From Ruegeria conchae (lineage in GTDB: Bacteria > Pseudomonadota > Alphaproteobacteria > Rhodobacterales > Rhodobacteraceae): 64,000 bases of DNA. A program made the position numbers and the translations under genes. Positions 11,782-24,655 of the stretch are shown here, one piece after another (the first letter of the stretch is position 1; the number at the start of each line of letters is the position of its first letter). The notes under the pieces are model-generated. The model was not told the DNA's origin. It saw nothing but the letters and a program-made list of their open reading frames with translations, and did no database searches. The DNA lies in NCBI RefSeq assembly GCF_000192475.1, contig NZ_AEYW01000022.1, positions 1 through 64,000 on the forward strand, given 5' to 3'.

Positions 11782-11854
11782 TGTTCAGCCACAATATCCC
11801 GTTACAGTTACGCGGTGAGGCCCTATAGATCGGGCACGTTAAGGAGACCAAGAA

Positions 11855-12142
11855 ATGGCAAAGCCTATGACAAAGACTCAGCTGGTGGCTGCTCTCGCTG
11901 AGGAAATGGGAACTGACAAGAAATCCGCAAACGCTGCGCTGGAGGCCATGACCGGCCTGATCACCCGCGAAGTATCCGCCGGTGGTGCTGTCACCCTGCC
12001 CGGCGTTGGCAAAATCTACTGCCGCGAGCGCCCCGAGCGCATGGTGCGCAACCCTGCGACCGGTGAGCAGTTCAAGAAAGAGGCCGACAAAGTGGTCAAG
12101 ATGACCATCGCGAAAGCCCTGAAGGACAGCGTCAACGGCTAA
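11855..12142 (+). CDS. HU family DNA-binding protein
   Basis: Small nucleoid protein of 95 residues that bends DNA as a dimer. The N-terminal helices (MTKTQLVAALAEEMGTDKKS) and the beta-arm region are recognisable, but the arm reads RERPERMVRNPATGEQ in place of the usual GRNPQTGE-type sequence preceded by a long conserved strand. This divergent HU subtype is common in alphaproteobacteria and is distinct from the canonical HupB. AAGGAG precedes the ATG. It is a single-gene unit: there is a promoter-sized gap upstream, and a strong terminator follows. Confidence 0.9.
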   Translation: MAKPMTKTQLVAALAEEMGTDKKSANAALEAMTGLITREVSAGGAVTLPGVGKIYCRERPERMVRNPATGEQFKKEADKVVKMTIAKALKDSVNG

Positions 12143-12168
12143 ATCACCGTAGACAGATCACAAGATCG

Positions 12169-12198
12169 AAGGGGTCGCCACCGGGCGGCCCCTTTTCC
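12169..12198 (+). terminator. Intrinsic terminator after the HU gene
   Basis: An 11-base-pair stem with one G-T wobble (12169-12179 with 12184-12194) and a 4-base loop is followed by TTTTCC. It lies 26 bases after the HU stop. Confidence 0.85.
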
Positions 12199-12253
12199 TT
12201 GCGGTTGTCACGAAAACCGGTGACAGTCGCCCCAAATTCCCAAGGAGGCCGAA

Positions 12254-13132
12254 ATGGATCTGCGCGCCATCGCTATCGGGCTTGTGTTTGCCCTGATCTG
12301 GTCGTCGGCCTTTACCTCGGCGCGGATCATTGTTGCCGATGCCTCACCCCTATTCTCGCTTGCGCTGCGGTTTCTCATTTCCGGAATGCTCGGCGTGGCG
12401 ATCGCGCGCGCTATGGGACAGAGCTGGAATCTGACGCCTGCCCAATGGCGCGCCACAATCCTATTCGGAATCTGTCAAAATACCCTTTATTTGGGTCTGA
12501 ATTTCTTCGCCATGCAGACCGTCGAAGCATCGATGGCCGCGATCATAGCATCAACCATGCCGTTGCTTGTCGCTTTGGCTGGATGGCTACTGCTAGGCGA
12601 AAAACTGCGTCCGGTGGGTGTCATCGGTTTGTTTGCAGGCTTTGCCGGTGTCGCCTTGATCATGGGCAGCCGGATCGGGGCTGGCATCGACCTGTTTGGG
12701 GTCATGCTCTGCGGGTTCGGGGCACTTGCACTCACTTTTGCTACGCTGGCGGTGCGCGGAGCTACCTCTGGCGGCAATTTCATGATGGTGGTGGGGCTGC
12801 AAATGCTTGTGGGTGCAGCGGCACTGTTCGCCGCCGCCCCGATCTTTGAAACCATCTACATCCACCCAACCGTTCCGTTTATACTGGCTTTTACTTACAC
12901 CACGCTGTTCCCCGGCCTTTTGGCCACGCTGATCTGGTTCCTGCTGCTGGACCGGATCGGCCCGATCCGTGCGGCAACCTTCCATTTTCTCAACCCGGTC
13001 TTCGGTGTTGCCATAGCGGCCCTCCTGCTGGGTGAAAAAGTGGGGCCACTTGATGCGATCGGTGTACTGATCACCACATTGGGTATTTTGGCCGTGCAAT
13101 TGTCACGCCAACCCGTCGCCAAGCTGGCCTAA
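12254..13132 (+). CDS. EamA/DMT family transporter
   Basis: Integral-membrane permease of 292 residues made of two EamA repeats, about ten membrane helices in all. Repeat one starts at [20 protein letters not shown]; repeat two begins near residue 150 ([19 protein letters not shown]). Conserved glutamate and proline positions around [11 protein letters not shown] and [11 protein letters not shown] end each repeat. Family members export amino acids or other metabolites; the cargo cannot be told. AAGGAGG precedes the ATG. It is on its own, 94 bases before msrB. Confidence 0.9.
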   Translation: MDLRAIAIGLVFALIWSSAFTSARIIVADASPLFSLALRFLISGMLGVAIARAMGQSWNLTPAQWRATILFGICQNTLYLGLNFFAMQTVEASMAAIIASTMPLLVALAGWLLLGEKLRPVGVIGLFAGFAGVALIMGSRIGAGIDLFGVMLCGFGALALTFATLAVRGATSGGNFMMVVGLQMLVGAAALFAAAPIFETIYIHPTVPFILAFTYTTLFPGLLATLIWFLLLDRIGPIRAATFHFLNPVFGVAIAALLLGEKVGPLDAIGVLITTLGILAVQLSRQPVAKLA

Positions 13133-13226
13133 GATCGCGCACGACTGCGCGAGCCGATGTAACAAGCCTTTGCTTTCCCCCTTAGAACCCCATTTATTGG
13201 TCGAAACTAATAGAATTGGAGGAGCC

Positions 13227-13676
13227 ATGTCTCGTTTCACCAAGGACCCCGAGGCCATCGCCGCCCTTTCGCCGGAGGAGTTCCACGTCACTCAACGCAG
13301 CGGGACCGAACGCCCGGGCACAGGCAAACTGTTGAATAACAAGGAACCCGGTATCTATGTGGATATCGTCTCGGGCGAGCCATTGTTCGCATCGACTCAT
13401 AAGTACGAATCCGGCTGTGGCTGGCCCAGCTTTACCAAACCCATCGTGCATGAACATGTCGAAGAGTTTCGCGACACCACCCATGGCATGATCCGGACCG
13501 AGGTCCGCTCGAAACACGGCGACAGCCACCTGGGCCATGTCTTCCCCGATGGCCCGCGCGAACATGGTGGGCTACGCTATTGCATCAATTCCGCCTCGCT
13601 GCGGTTCATCCATCGCGACGATATGGAGGACGAGGGCTATGGCGAATTCCTGATCCATGTGGAGGATATCAGATGA
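13227..13676 (+). CDS. msrB: Peptide-methionine (R)-S-oxide reductase MsrB
   Basis: Reduces the R form of methionine sulfoxide in proteins. In 149 residues the fold is complete: [10 protein letters not shown] near residue 63, [14 protein letters not shown] near 97-110, and the catalytic Cys119 in [11 protein letters not shown]. The two CXXC pairs that bind zinc in many MsrB proteins are absent (GDSHLGH where CGAHLGH is usual), so this is the zinc-free type. Cys64 may act as the recycling cysteine. The ATG at 13227, right after GGAGGAG, is preferred to an earlier ATG at 13170. Its stop overlaps the msrA start by 4 bases. Confidence 0.95.
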   Translation: MSRFTKDPEAIAALSPEEFHVTQRSGTERPGTGKLLNNKEPGIYVDIVSGEPLFASTHKYESGCGWPSFTKPIVHEHVEEFRDTTHGMIRTEVRSKHGDSHLGHVFPDGPREHGGLRYCINSASLRFIHRDDMEDEGYGEFLIHVEDIR

Positions 13677-14185
13677 CCGATGAACGCGCCGTTCTGGCCG
13701 GAGGCTGCTTTTGGGGCATGCAGGACCTGATCCGCAAATTGCCGGGCGTGTCCCGCACCCGCGTCGGATACACCGGCGGTGATGTGCCCAATGCGACCTA
13801 TCGCAACCACGGCACCCATGCAGAGGGGATCGAGATTTGGTTCGACCCGGCACAGATCACCTATCGTGAAATATTAGAGTTCTTCTTCCAGATTCACGAC
13901 CCCACCACCTTGAACCGTCAGGGCAATGATCGCGGGATGAGCTATCGCTCAGCGATCTATTATGTTGACGAGGTCCAGAAACAGGTAGCCGAAGACACGA
14001 TTGCCGATGTGAATGCCAGCGGCATCTGGCCCGGCAAAGTCGTGACCGAGGTCGAGCCTGTCGGAGATTTCTGGGAAGCCGAGCCAGAACACCAGGATTA
14101 TCTGGAACGTATCCCGAACGGTTACACTTGCCACTTCCCGCGCCCGGATTGGGTGCTGCCAAAACGCTCCAGCGCAGCAGAATAA
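13673..14185 (+). CDS. msrA: Peptide-methionine (S)-S-oxide reductase MsrA
   Basis: Repairs the S form of methionine sulfoxide, partner of the upstream MsrB. The active site GGCFWG puts the nucleophile at Cys12. Downstream, [20 protein letters not shown] and [20 protein letters not shown] are classic MsrA blocks. The residue after the active site reads GMQD where GVE is most common. Length is 170 residues. The ATG at 13673 overlaps the msrB stop (ATGA), which proves the start; the frame's earlier ATG lies deep in msrB. GGAGG sits 8 bases upstream. Together the pair handles both sulfoxide epimers after oxidative damage. Confidence 0.96.
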   Translation: MTDERAVLAGGCFWGMQDLIRKLPGVSRTRVGYTGGDVPNATYRNHGTHAEGIEIWFDPAQITYREILEFFFQIHDPTTLNRQGNDRGMSYRSAIYYVDEVQKQVAEDTIADVNASGIWPGKVVTEVEPVGDFWEAEPEHQDYLERIPNGYTCHFPRPDWVLPKRSSAAE

Positions 14186-14192
14186 GGATACC

Positions 14193-14214
14193 GGTAGCCC
14201 CTGCGGGGGCTACC
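14193..14214. terminator. Hairpin between msrA and the convergent hyuA-like gene
   Basis: A perfect 9-base-pair stem (14193-14201 with 14206-14214) with loop TGCG lies 8 bases after the msrA stop and covers the stop codon of the opposing gene. It lacks a long T-run on either side but is placed to end both transcripts. Confidence 0.6.
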
Positions 14215-16213
14215 CCACCGCCACCCGAGGCCGTCCGCTGGCCTCGACCGTGACCAACGCCTCGACAAACACCTCCTGCGCCTCAATTTTGGCGGTGCGG
14301 ATGTCGCGCTCGACCGTCACTCGAATATCCTCGGCCCCTGCTTCGCGCACGGCACCTTCGGCCTCTCCACGCAAAGCTGTTTCAAGTACCTTCAGGGCAG
14401 CGCTTGAATCCAAGAAATCTTGTGGCCCTTCTTCCAGATGCACCCGATAGCGGCCTTCAGCGGGAGACGTGACAGTGCCTGACCGGCGCAGGGTCATCCG
14501 ACCAACGACCGCTCCGATAGCATTCGCAACACCAGCGTGTTCAGGCAGGATCATATTGCAATGCAACCGCTCACCTACGGCGGGGTAATAGCTGGGTGCC
14601 GAGGCCCCTAGGCCCACCACATCGACATTCATTGCGGTATCCAGCGCGATCAATCCTCGGTGTTTGGCAAGACCACGGTGGGTTAGTACGTGCCGCGCGA
14701 GTTCCTGCGGTGAAAGACCAAAACCGTCGACCTCTTCCGCAAAAGCAGTCTCTAACAAAGTCAATGAGGTTTGTTCGGTCAATTGATCAACGATCATCTG
14801 CGCCAGCGCCTCAGGTGATCTCGCCAGCTTTTCTCCAGATCCAACCCGCTTACGCGCCATTAGCTCTATTGCCTTGTGTGCAGCCTTAGCATCCCAGTCG
14901 TCCAGACGACCCAGAACATGGCTCGCGTCTGAGGGCGTGACACCGGAAACCTGAACAATCCCACGATCGACCAAACGTGTCAGCGCGCCATGTTCCATCC
15001 GGGTCTGCAACAATTTACTCAGCGCCAGCACCCCATCGCCCAGTCGGTCCAGCAAGACAGCTTCACGCGGGCCCACGCCTTCAGCCGGGATACCCGCCAC
15101 CCGCCGCGCAAAACGGGTATCGTGTTCACCCACTGTTGTCGCGCGCAATTGTTCATCCAACTCTGCGTGAACAACTTCTGGTGCTTCGGCAGCGATCAAC
15201 GAGACCGGAAGCACACGTCGCGGGCCAAGAAAGACACCACCCTGCAATCCTTCGGTCAAAACATGTACTTGGCTGTCCCCACCCAGACCGTGGGTACGCA
15301 TCGCAACGGCTTCGACCATAGTACGGAAACCGCCAACTTGTGCACCTGCGGGATCAATCGCGGGCTTTCCATCCCGTATCAACGCGACGTCGGTCGTAGT
15401 TCCACCGATATCGGAAACCAACGCGTTATCGGCATTCGTCAACCAACGCGCGCCCACAATCGATGCCGCCGGGCCGCTAAGGATCGTCTCGATCGGGCGT
15501 TCGCGCGCCTGTTCGGCACTCATCAAAGCCCCGTCCCCACGCACCACCATCATAGGTGCTGAAATACCTTGTTCTTTCAGTTGGTCCTGCGCCCGCCCGA
15601 TTAAACGATCAATCATGCCTATCAATCGCGCGTTGAGAACCGCAGTCACAGCCCGTTTTGGTCCATTCAATTTGGCTGACAAATGGTGCGAGCAAGTCAC
15701 CGGAATACTGGTTCTTTCTGCAACCACCCGTGCAACTTCAAGCTCATGCGCCGGGTTTCGGGTGGCAAATTGTGCCGCAACCGCGTAGCCAGATATGCCT
15801 TCGTGAGATTTCAAGAAGGCCTCAAGTGCCTCTGTATCCAACGGCTCTTTCTCACCGCCTGCGTGATTGTGCCCACCGGACAGGACCAACGCCGGGTCGC
15901 CTTTCAGCGCATCCCGCAACCCATGCTTTTCCAGATCACTTTCCCGAAACCCAACATAAATCAGCGCGATACGCCCCCCCTGGCCTTCGACCAGCGCATT
16001 GGTGGCCAGAGTCGTCGAAAGCGATGCCAATCCGATCTGATCTGGCGCGATCTCGGCTTCCGCAAGCACCGTCGAGATGGCCCGGCCAACCCCAATCGCC
16101 AAATCTGCGCGTGTGGTCAGAGACTTAGCCGAGGCAATCACCTCACGCTCACCCCGAACCAGCACCGCATCTGTATAGGTTCCGCCCGTATCCACACCCA
16201 AAGCCAGCGCCAT
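14210..16213 (-). CDS. Hydantoinase/oxoprolinase family protein (HyuA-like)
   Basis: ASKHA-fold ATP-dependent amidohydrolase-type subunit, 667 residues. The phosphate loops are visible: LGVDTGGTYTDAVLV at the N-terminus and SDIGGTTTDVALIRDG near residue 270. Relatives (HyuA, the A half of 5-oxoprolinase, acetone carboxylase beta subunit) act on hydantoins, 5-oxoproline or similar, usually with a HyuB partner encoded next door. No hyuB is in the window, so the substrate is open. I prefer the ATG at 16213 (GGAGGA just upstream) to the one at 16225. It ends against the msrA terminator and lies 62 bases downstream of queG on the same strand. Confidence 0.88.
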   Translation of the reverse strand: MALALGVDTGGTYTDAVLVRGEREVIASAKSLTTRADLAIGVGRAISTVLAEAEIAPDQIGLASLSTTLATNALVEGQGGRIALIYVGFRESDLEKHGLRDALKGDPALVLSGGHNHAGGEKEPLDTEALEAFLKSHEGISGYAVAAQFATRNPAHELEVARVVAERTSIPVTCSHHLSAKLNGPKRAVTAVLNARLIGMIDRLIGRAQDQLKEQGISAPMMVVRGDGALMSAEQARERPIETILSGPAASIVGARWLTNADNALVSDIGGTTTDVALIRDGKPAIDPAGAQVGGFRTMVEAVAMRTHGLGGDSQVHVLTEGLQGGVFLGPRRVLPVSLIAAEAPEVVHAELDEQLRATTVGEHDTRFARRVAGIPAEGVGPREAVLLDRLGDGVLALSKLLQTRMEHGALTRLVDRGIVQVSGVTPSDASHVLGRLDDWDAKAAHKAIELMARKRVGSGEKLARSPEALAQMIVDQLTEQTSLTLLETAFAEEVDGFGLSPQELARHVLTHRGLAKHRGLIALDTAMNVDVVGLGASAPSYYPAVGERLHCNMILPEHAGVANAIGAVVGRMTLRRSGTVTSPAEGRYRVHLEEGPQDFLDSSAALKVLETALRGEAEGAVREAGAEDIRVTVERDIRTAKIEAQEVFVEALVTVEASGRPRVAVG

Positions 16214-16275
16214 CGGGTCCTCCATCTGTTCGCCAGAATCGGGTGTAGCGTTTTCCTACGGCGCGTCCAGCCTGT

Positions 16276-17313
16276 TTACGACAACCTAGACGCCGCCCAG
16301 CGCGCTGCATCAGTCACGGTCGGATCCGGATCATCGGTCAGCGTCTGAGCAACTGGCAGCAACGCCGGTACCCCTGAGTTCCCAATCGCATAAAGTACAT
16401 TCCGCACAAACCGGTCCCGCCCGATTCTCTTGATCGGTGAGCCCGAAAACATCGCTCTGAAAGCCGTGTCATCCAACATCGCCAACTCTGCCAACGACGG
16501 CGCCTTCAATTCCTCACGCGCTGCATATCTAATATCGCTGGCAGCGACTGCGAACTTGTTCCAGGGGCAGGCTGCAAGACAATCATCGCAGCCATATATC
16601 CGGTTCCCCAGTAGCCCACGCAATTCTTCATCCACCGGCCCCTTATGCTCGATGGTTAGATACGAAATACAACGACGCGCATCCAGTTGATACGGCGCTG
16701 GAAAAGCGTTTGTTGGACATGCATTCAAACAAGCCCTGCACGACCCGCAATGGTCGACCTCAGCCACGTCCGTTGGCAGGTCCAATGTCGTGAATACAGA
16801 CCCTAAGAAGGCCCAATTGCCCCAATCTTGGCTTACCAGATTGGTGTGTTTACCCTGCCAACCTAACCCAGCTGCCTCTCCCAAAGATTTCTCAGGCACT
16901 GGCGCCGTGTCGACAAACACCTTCACTTCACCCCCGCCCTCAGCAATCAGCCAGCGCGCTAATCGCTTCAGGCGTTTCTTGACCAGATCATGATAATCCT
17001 TGTTCTGTGCATAAACCGAAATTGCACCCAATTCGGGATACGACAGCACTTCTGTAGGATCATGCTCAGGCGTATAACTCTCGGCTAGCATGATCACGGA
17101 TCGCGCCTCGGGCCAGAGCACCGACGGATCCCCGCGCCAATGGCTCCGCTCCGCCATCCACCCCATCTGACCATGATATCCGGCCTGCAGAAATGCCTCC
17201 AACCGCTCTGGCACCTGCGGCACGTCCCAAGGACGGCACACCCGGCAGGCCACAAACCCCTCAACAAGGGCCTGCTCCACCAATCGTGCCTTCAATTCCG
17301 ATCCGTTCTTCAT
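16276..17313 (-). CDS. queG: Epoxyqueuosine reductase
   Basis: Cobalamin- and iron-sulfur-dependent enzyme that reduces epoxyqueuosine to queuosine in tRNA. Both cluster motifs are present: [16 protein letters not shown] near residue 190, followed by [15 protein letters not shown], and [15 protein letters not shown] near residue 245. The C-terminal tail ([12 protein letters not shown]) is a short HEAT-like segment, as in the family. Length of 345 residues is normal. The start codon at 17311-17313 coincides with the edge of a dispersed repeat (see 17309-17376). Other queuosine genes are not in the window, which is common. Confidence 0.95.
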   Translation of the reverse strand: MKNGSELKARLVEQALVEGFVACRVCRPWDVPQVPERLEAFLQAGYHGQMGWMAERSHWRGDPSVLWPEARSVIMLAESYTPEHDPTEVLSYPELGAISVYAQNKDYHDLVKKRLKRLARWLIAEGGGEVKVFVDTAPVPEKSLGEAAGLGWQGKHTNLVSQDWGNWAFLGSVFTTLDLPTDVAEVDHCGSCRACLNACPTNAFPAPYQLDARRCISYLTIEHKGPVDEELRGLLGNRIYGCDDCLAACPWNKFAVAASDIRYAAREELKAPSLAELAMLDDTAFRAMFSGSPIKRIGRDRFVRNVLYAIGNSGVPALLPVAQTLTDDPDPTVTDAARWAASRLS

Positions 17314-17376
17314 CTGGCCCTAAATATCCTCGGGGGTGAATTAGCCCAATGGGCCAAGAGGGGGCAGACAGCCCCC
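17309..17376. repeat. Dispersed palindromic repeat, copy A
   Basis: Shares a 20-base core almost exactly with 53806-53866: TTCATCTGGCC, one variable base, TAAATATC, TCGGGGG, then a short GCCC/GGGC palindrome and a G5C-AGA(CA)-GC5 hairpin. Copy A fills the gap between queG and the GST gene, and its left edge supplies the queG start codon. The hairpin may end gene transcripts. I believe this family is common in Rhodobacterales genomes; only two copies are seen here. Confidence 0.75.
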
Positions 17377-17388
17377 TTCCCCAACTTA

Positions 17389-18054
17389 TCAGAAATCCAG
17401 ATCAGCGTAATGAGGCGGTGGCCGGAATCCAGGCACCTGATCCGCCAGAATCGAGCGGAATGCTGGGCGAGACTTGATCTTCGCATACCAGTCCTTCACC
17501 GCAGCGCTGCGGCTCCAATCCACGTCCGAGATATAGTCCAGCGCCGACAGATGCGCTGCTGCGGCAAAATCGGCCAGTGTCATCTGATCCCCGGCCAACC
17601 AGCGGCGATGGTCGAGCAGCCAGGCCATGTAATCCAAATGATACTTGATCGCCTTTGCACCTTCCTTGACGTTCTTGCTATCCGGATAACCCTGCCCAGT
17701 GACCTTCTTGTTCACTCGTTCATAAAGCAGTTTTGAGGTGACCTCGTGATGAAATTTGTCATCGAACCAGCCAACAAGACGCCTGACTTCGTAACGCGCC
17801 TCGGGCTTTTTAGGCATTAGGGGCGGCTCGGGACGAGTCTCTTCGATATATTCACAAATCGCGGCACTCTCGGCCATGATCTGACCATCCAATCGCAACA
17901 CGGGGACCTTGCCCGCCGGATTGCGGCGCAAAAAGTCCGGGTCTTGTTCCCAATATCGTTCTTCGACCAGCTCAACCTCGATCTTCTTTTCAGCCAAGGA
18001 CAAGCGGACTTTGCGGCAGTAGGGAGAGAGGGGAACGTGAAACAGACGCGCCAT
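17389..18054 (-). CDS. Glutathione S-transferase family protein
   Basis: Cytosolic GST fold of 221 residues: thioredoxin-like N-terminal domain (LFHVPLSPYCRKVRLSLAEK, with the SPYC-type glutathione site; then RRNPAGKVPVL and MAESAAICEYIEE, the conserved cis-Pro and glutathione-binding Glu-Ser), then an all-helical C-terminal domain with DFAAAAHLSALDYI. The second substrate is unknown. The frame is open 77 codons further upstream into mtgA, but the GST fold begins at the ATG at 18054, so that start is used. It follows mtgA on the same strand by 58 bases. Confidence 0.9.
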   Translation of the reverse strand: MARLFHVPLSPYCRKVRLSLAEKKIEVELVEERYWEQDPDFLRRNPAGKVPVLRLDGQIMAESAAICEYIEETRPEPPLMPKKPEARYEVRRLVGWFDDKFHHEVTSKLLYERVNKKVTGQGYPDSKNVKEGAKAIKYHLDYMAWLLDHRRWLAGDQMTLADFAAAAHLSALDYISDVDWSRSAAVKDWYAKIKSRPAFRSILADQVPGFRPPPHYADLDF

Positions 18055-18112
18055 GAGCTTCCAATCGAACCAGAGAATACACCTCAGCTTTAGCCTCTGA
18101 CCGGCTTGAGAT

Positions 18113-18853
18113 TCAATCCTCGAAACACTTGGCGCGTCCATCTGCGCGGATGGTGGCCGCTCCATCCAGGATCGATGCTGCACGCCTGCGGGTTCGAACC
18201 GAAGGATCGGTAACTGATCTGTTTCGCGGCGAGGGCAGAATTGCAGCAATACGCGCTGCTTGGACCGGCGACATCTTTGCCGCACTTACCCCATAGTATT
18301 TCTGTGCCGCCGCTTCGACACCAAACACACCGGTCCCGGTTTCGGCGACGTTCAGATAGACCTCAAGGATGCGCTGCTTGCTCCAGACCATTTCGACAAC
18401 CGGGGTTATCGAGGTCTCAAGGGCCTTGCGCACCCAACTGCGCCCTTGCCAAAGGAAGACATTCTTCACCACTTGCTGCGTTATGGTCGATGCGCCTCGA
18501 TTGCCCCCATCTTCCAATGCGTCCCGAATGGCCTCAACATCAAAACCCCAATGCAAGCAAAAGTTTGCGTCTTCGGCTGCAACAGCAGATCGGGCCATGA
18601 CGGGTGAAATTTCTTCGATGGCGACCCAGTCACGGTCAACCTTACCCAACCGGCGCCATTCCGACCAGATCGTATGTGTGATCGGAGGGTTCACGACCGA
18701 ATAAATCAGGATCAACGCAAAAAACGCGACAGCAATACCTAAGCCGATTCGCAGCCCCCACCGCCGCATCCGCGCGATGAGGCCTTGCGATTTCTTTGAG
18801 CCTGATGCCTTTTTATTCTTACCGCGTGACTTGCGCGCTGCTTTCTTTGCCAT
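18113..18853 (-). CDS. mtgA: Monofunctional peptidoglycan glycosyltransferase MtgA
   Basis: Polymerises lipid II into glycan strands at the inner membrane. A very basic N-terminus (MAKKAARKSRGKNKK) is followed by one membrane anchor at about residues 32-52 and a GT51 domain. The catalytic glutamate lies in AVAAEDANFCLHWGFD; RGASTITQQVVKNVF and KQRILEVYLN are further GT51 signatures. There is no transpeptidase domain, so it is the monofunctional type; 246 residues is the expected length. It lies between the GST gene (downstream) and the Hint gene (38 bases upstream, same strand). Confidence 0.95.
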   Translation of the reverse strand: MAKKAARKSRGKNKKASGSKKSQGLIARMRRWGLRIGLGIAVAFFALILIYSVVNPPITHTIWSEWRRLGKVDRDWVAIEEISPVMARSAVAAEDANFCLHWGFDVEAIRDALEDGGNRGASTITQQVVKNVFLWQGRSWVRKALETSITPVVEMVWSKQRILEVYLNVAETGTGVFGVEAAAQKYYGVSAAKMSPVQAARIAAILPSPRNRSVTDPSVRTRRRAASILDGAATIRADGRAKCFED

Positions 18854-18891
18854 GCTTTGCTATACGCCGCAGAGGGCGCATTTAAAACGGA

Positions 18892-19812
18892 TTAATTCGA
18901 CAACATCTGCCCGTCCCGCGGACGAACAACCGGGCGCGCCGTATTGACTGATGCAGCACCGCGCACACTCAACTCAGGGAACAGCGCCAGAACTTCACCT
19001 TGTGTTCGTTGCTCGGCCTGGGTCAGCGCATGTCCCGGATAGTAACTTTCGCTTTTGGCCCCGTTGGCGAACACGATCTCATGCCGGCGGAACAAGAGAT
19101 GGATATAGTCGACCTCGCCCCCTTCCACCCGTGTCACAGTATCACCGTTCACAAGACAATGCGCTGCGATCAGAACTTCATCATGTCCAAAAAGGTATTG
19201 CGCACGCCAATCGTCAATAAGCATTCGGTGTTGAGGAGAAACAACCAGCGGCTCGACAAGGCCAAACATGCCGGCCTCAAACCGAACCGGTGCAAGATTA
19301 CCCTCTGCCGCAACCGTCGTCCGACCAACCCAAAGCACCGGTTCTGCACCGCTATCTGCTGTTGTAACAAGATCTCCGGGCTTCAGGTCTTCAGCCAGAC
19401 GCGGCCCATCTGGCGTATCGATCAGTGTTCCGGGCGTGAAACAGGGTGGGCCAAGTTCGCCCGGGACAATCAGTGGGCCTTCAACATTCACAAATGTCGT
19501 CGATACCAGCGTGCCTGCCTGAAGAACCTGACCGTCAGTAGGTGTAAAAACACGCGTGACGCCGTCCGAAAGATAGAATGTAATACCCACATAGGTGACG
19601 TCTCCGACACCGGGAACATTTATCGTCACGGTGTCTCCGGGCCAGGAATCTGATACCGTTTGCCCGGCGACAGTGTCACCGCCAAAGTCCTCAATCTCGC
19701 CATTTTCGTCCTGATCAACCAGATCAAATGTATCGACCGTGATCGCGGATCCGACGGGGGGTGGGTTTGCCGGATCGAAGGAATAAAACTGGTCTGTATA
19801 GGTTATCGGCAC
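18892..19812 (-). CDS. Hint domain-containing protein
   Basis: Protein of 306 residues with a beta-rich N-terminal region and a Hint (hedgehog/intein) domain from about residue 127: CFTPGTLIDTPDGPRLAEDLKPGD, with the nucleophilic Cys at its first position. VVSPQHRML near residue 190 carries the block B-type His, and a conserved HLLFRRHEIVFANGAKSESY follows. There is no intein endonuclease and no normal extein, so the product is a Rhodobacterales-type Hint protein, probably secreted, whose job is not known. A GTG start at 19812, with GGAG spaced 8 bases, fits. There is no classical signal peptide; type I export signals are not evident either. Confidence 0.85.
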   Translation of the reverse strand: MPITYTDQFYSFDPANPPPVGSAITVDTFDLVDQDENGEIEDFGGDTVAGQTVSDSWPGDTVTINVPGVGDVTYVGITFYLSDGVTRVFTPTDGQVLQAGTLVSTTFVNVEGPLIVPGELGPPCFTPGTLIDTPDGPRLAEDLKPGDLVTTADSGAEPVLWVGRTTVAAEGNLAPVRFEAGMFGLVEPLVVSPQHRMLIDDWRAQYLFGHDEVLIAAHCLVNGDTVTRVEGGEVDYIHLLFRRHEIVFANGAKSESYYPGHALTQAEQRTQGEVLALFPELSVRGAASVNTARPVVRPRDGQMLSN

Positions 19813-19934
19813 ACCAAAACTCCGCCTCTCTCACATCATTGATTTAGGATCATGCCCGCATTTCCCGAACAAACAATGACCAAAGCTAGGCGTTCCGGAC
19901 CGAATTGCACAAGGATTAGAAGCCCTGCGCATAT

Positions 19935-19973
19935 GCAAAAGAGAACCCGGCGTGTTGGATTCGACACGCCGGG
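19935..19973 (-). terminator. Intrinsic terminator of gltB
   Basis: A perfect 10-base-pair stem (19946-19955 with 19964-19973) with an 8-base loop lies 25 bases after the gltB stop on the minus strand and is followed by TTCTCTTTTG. Confidence 0.85.
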
Positions 19974-19998
19974 TAAACCGTTTTTGATATCGCAGATC

Positions 19999-24531
<4,533 letters not shown>

Positions 24532-24655
24532 TGGCTGTCTCCTTCTTCCGTCGGCACTCCAAGGTTTCTGAACCTTTGCGGGCGTTCATTTAGTAACGCC
24601 TGTCCTTCGGGTAGTTGATATTATGATTGCAGCAGGTGATCCGCCGCTTTTTGTA

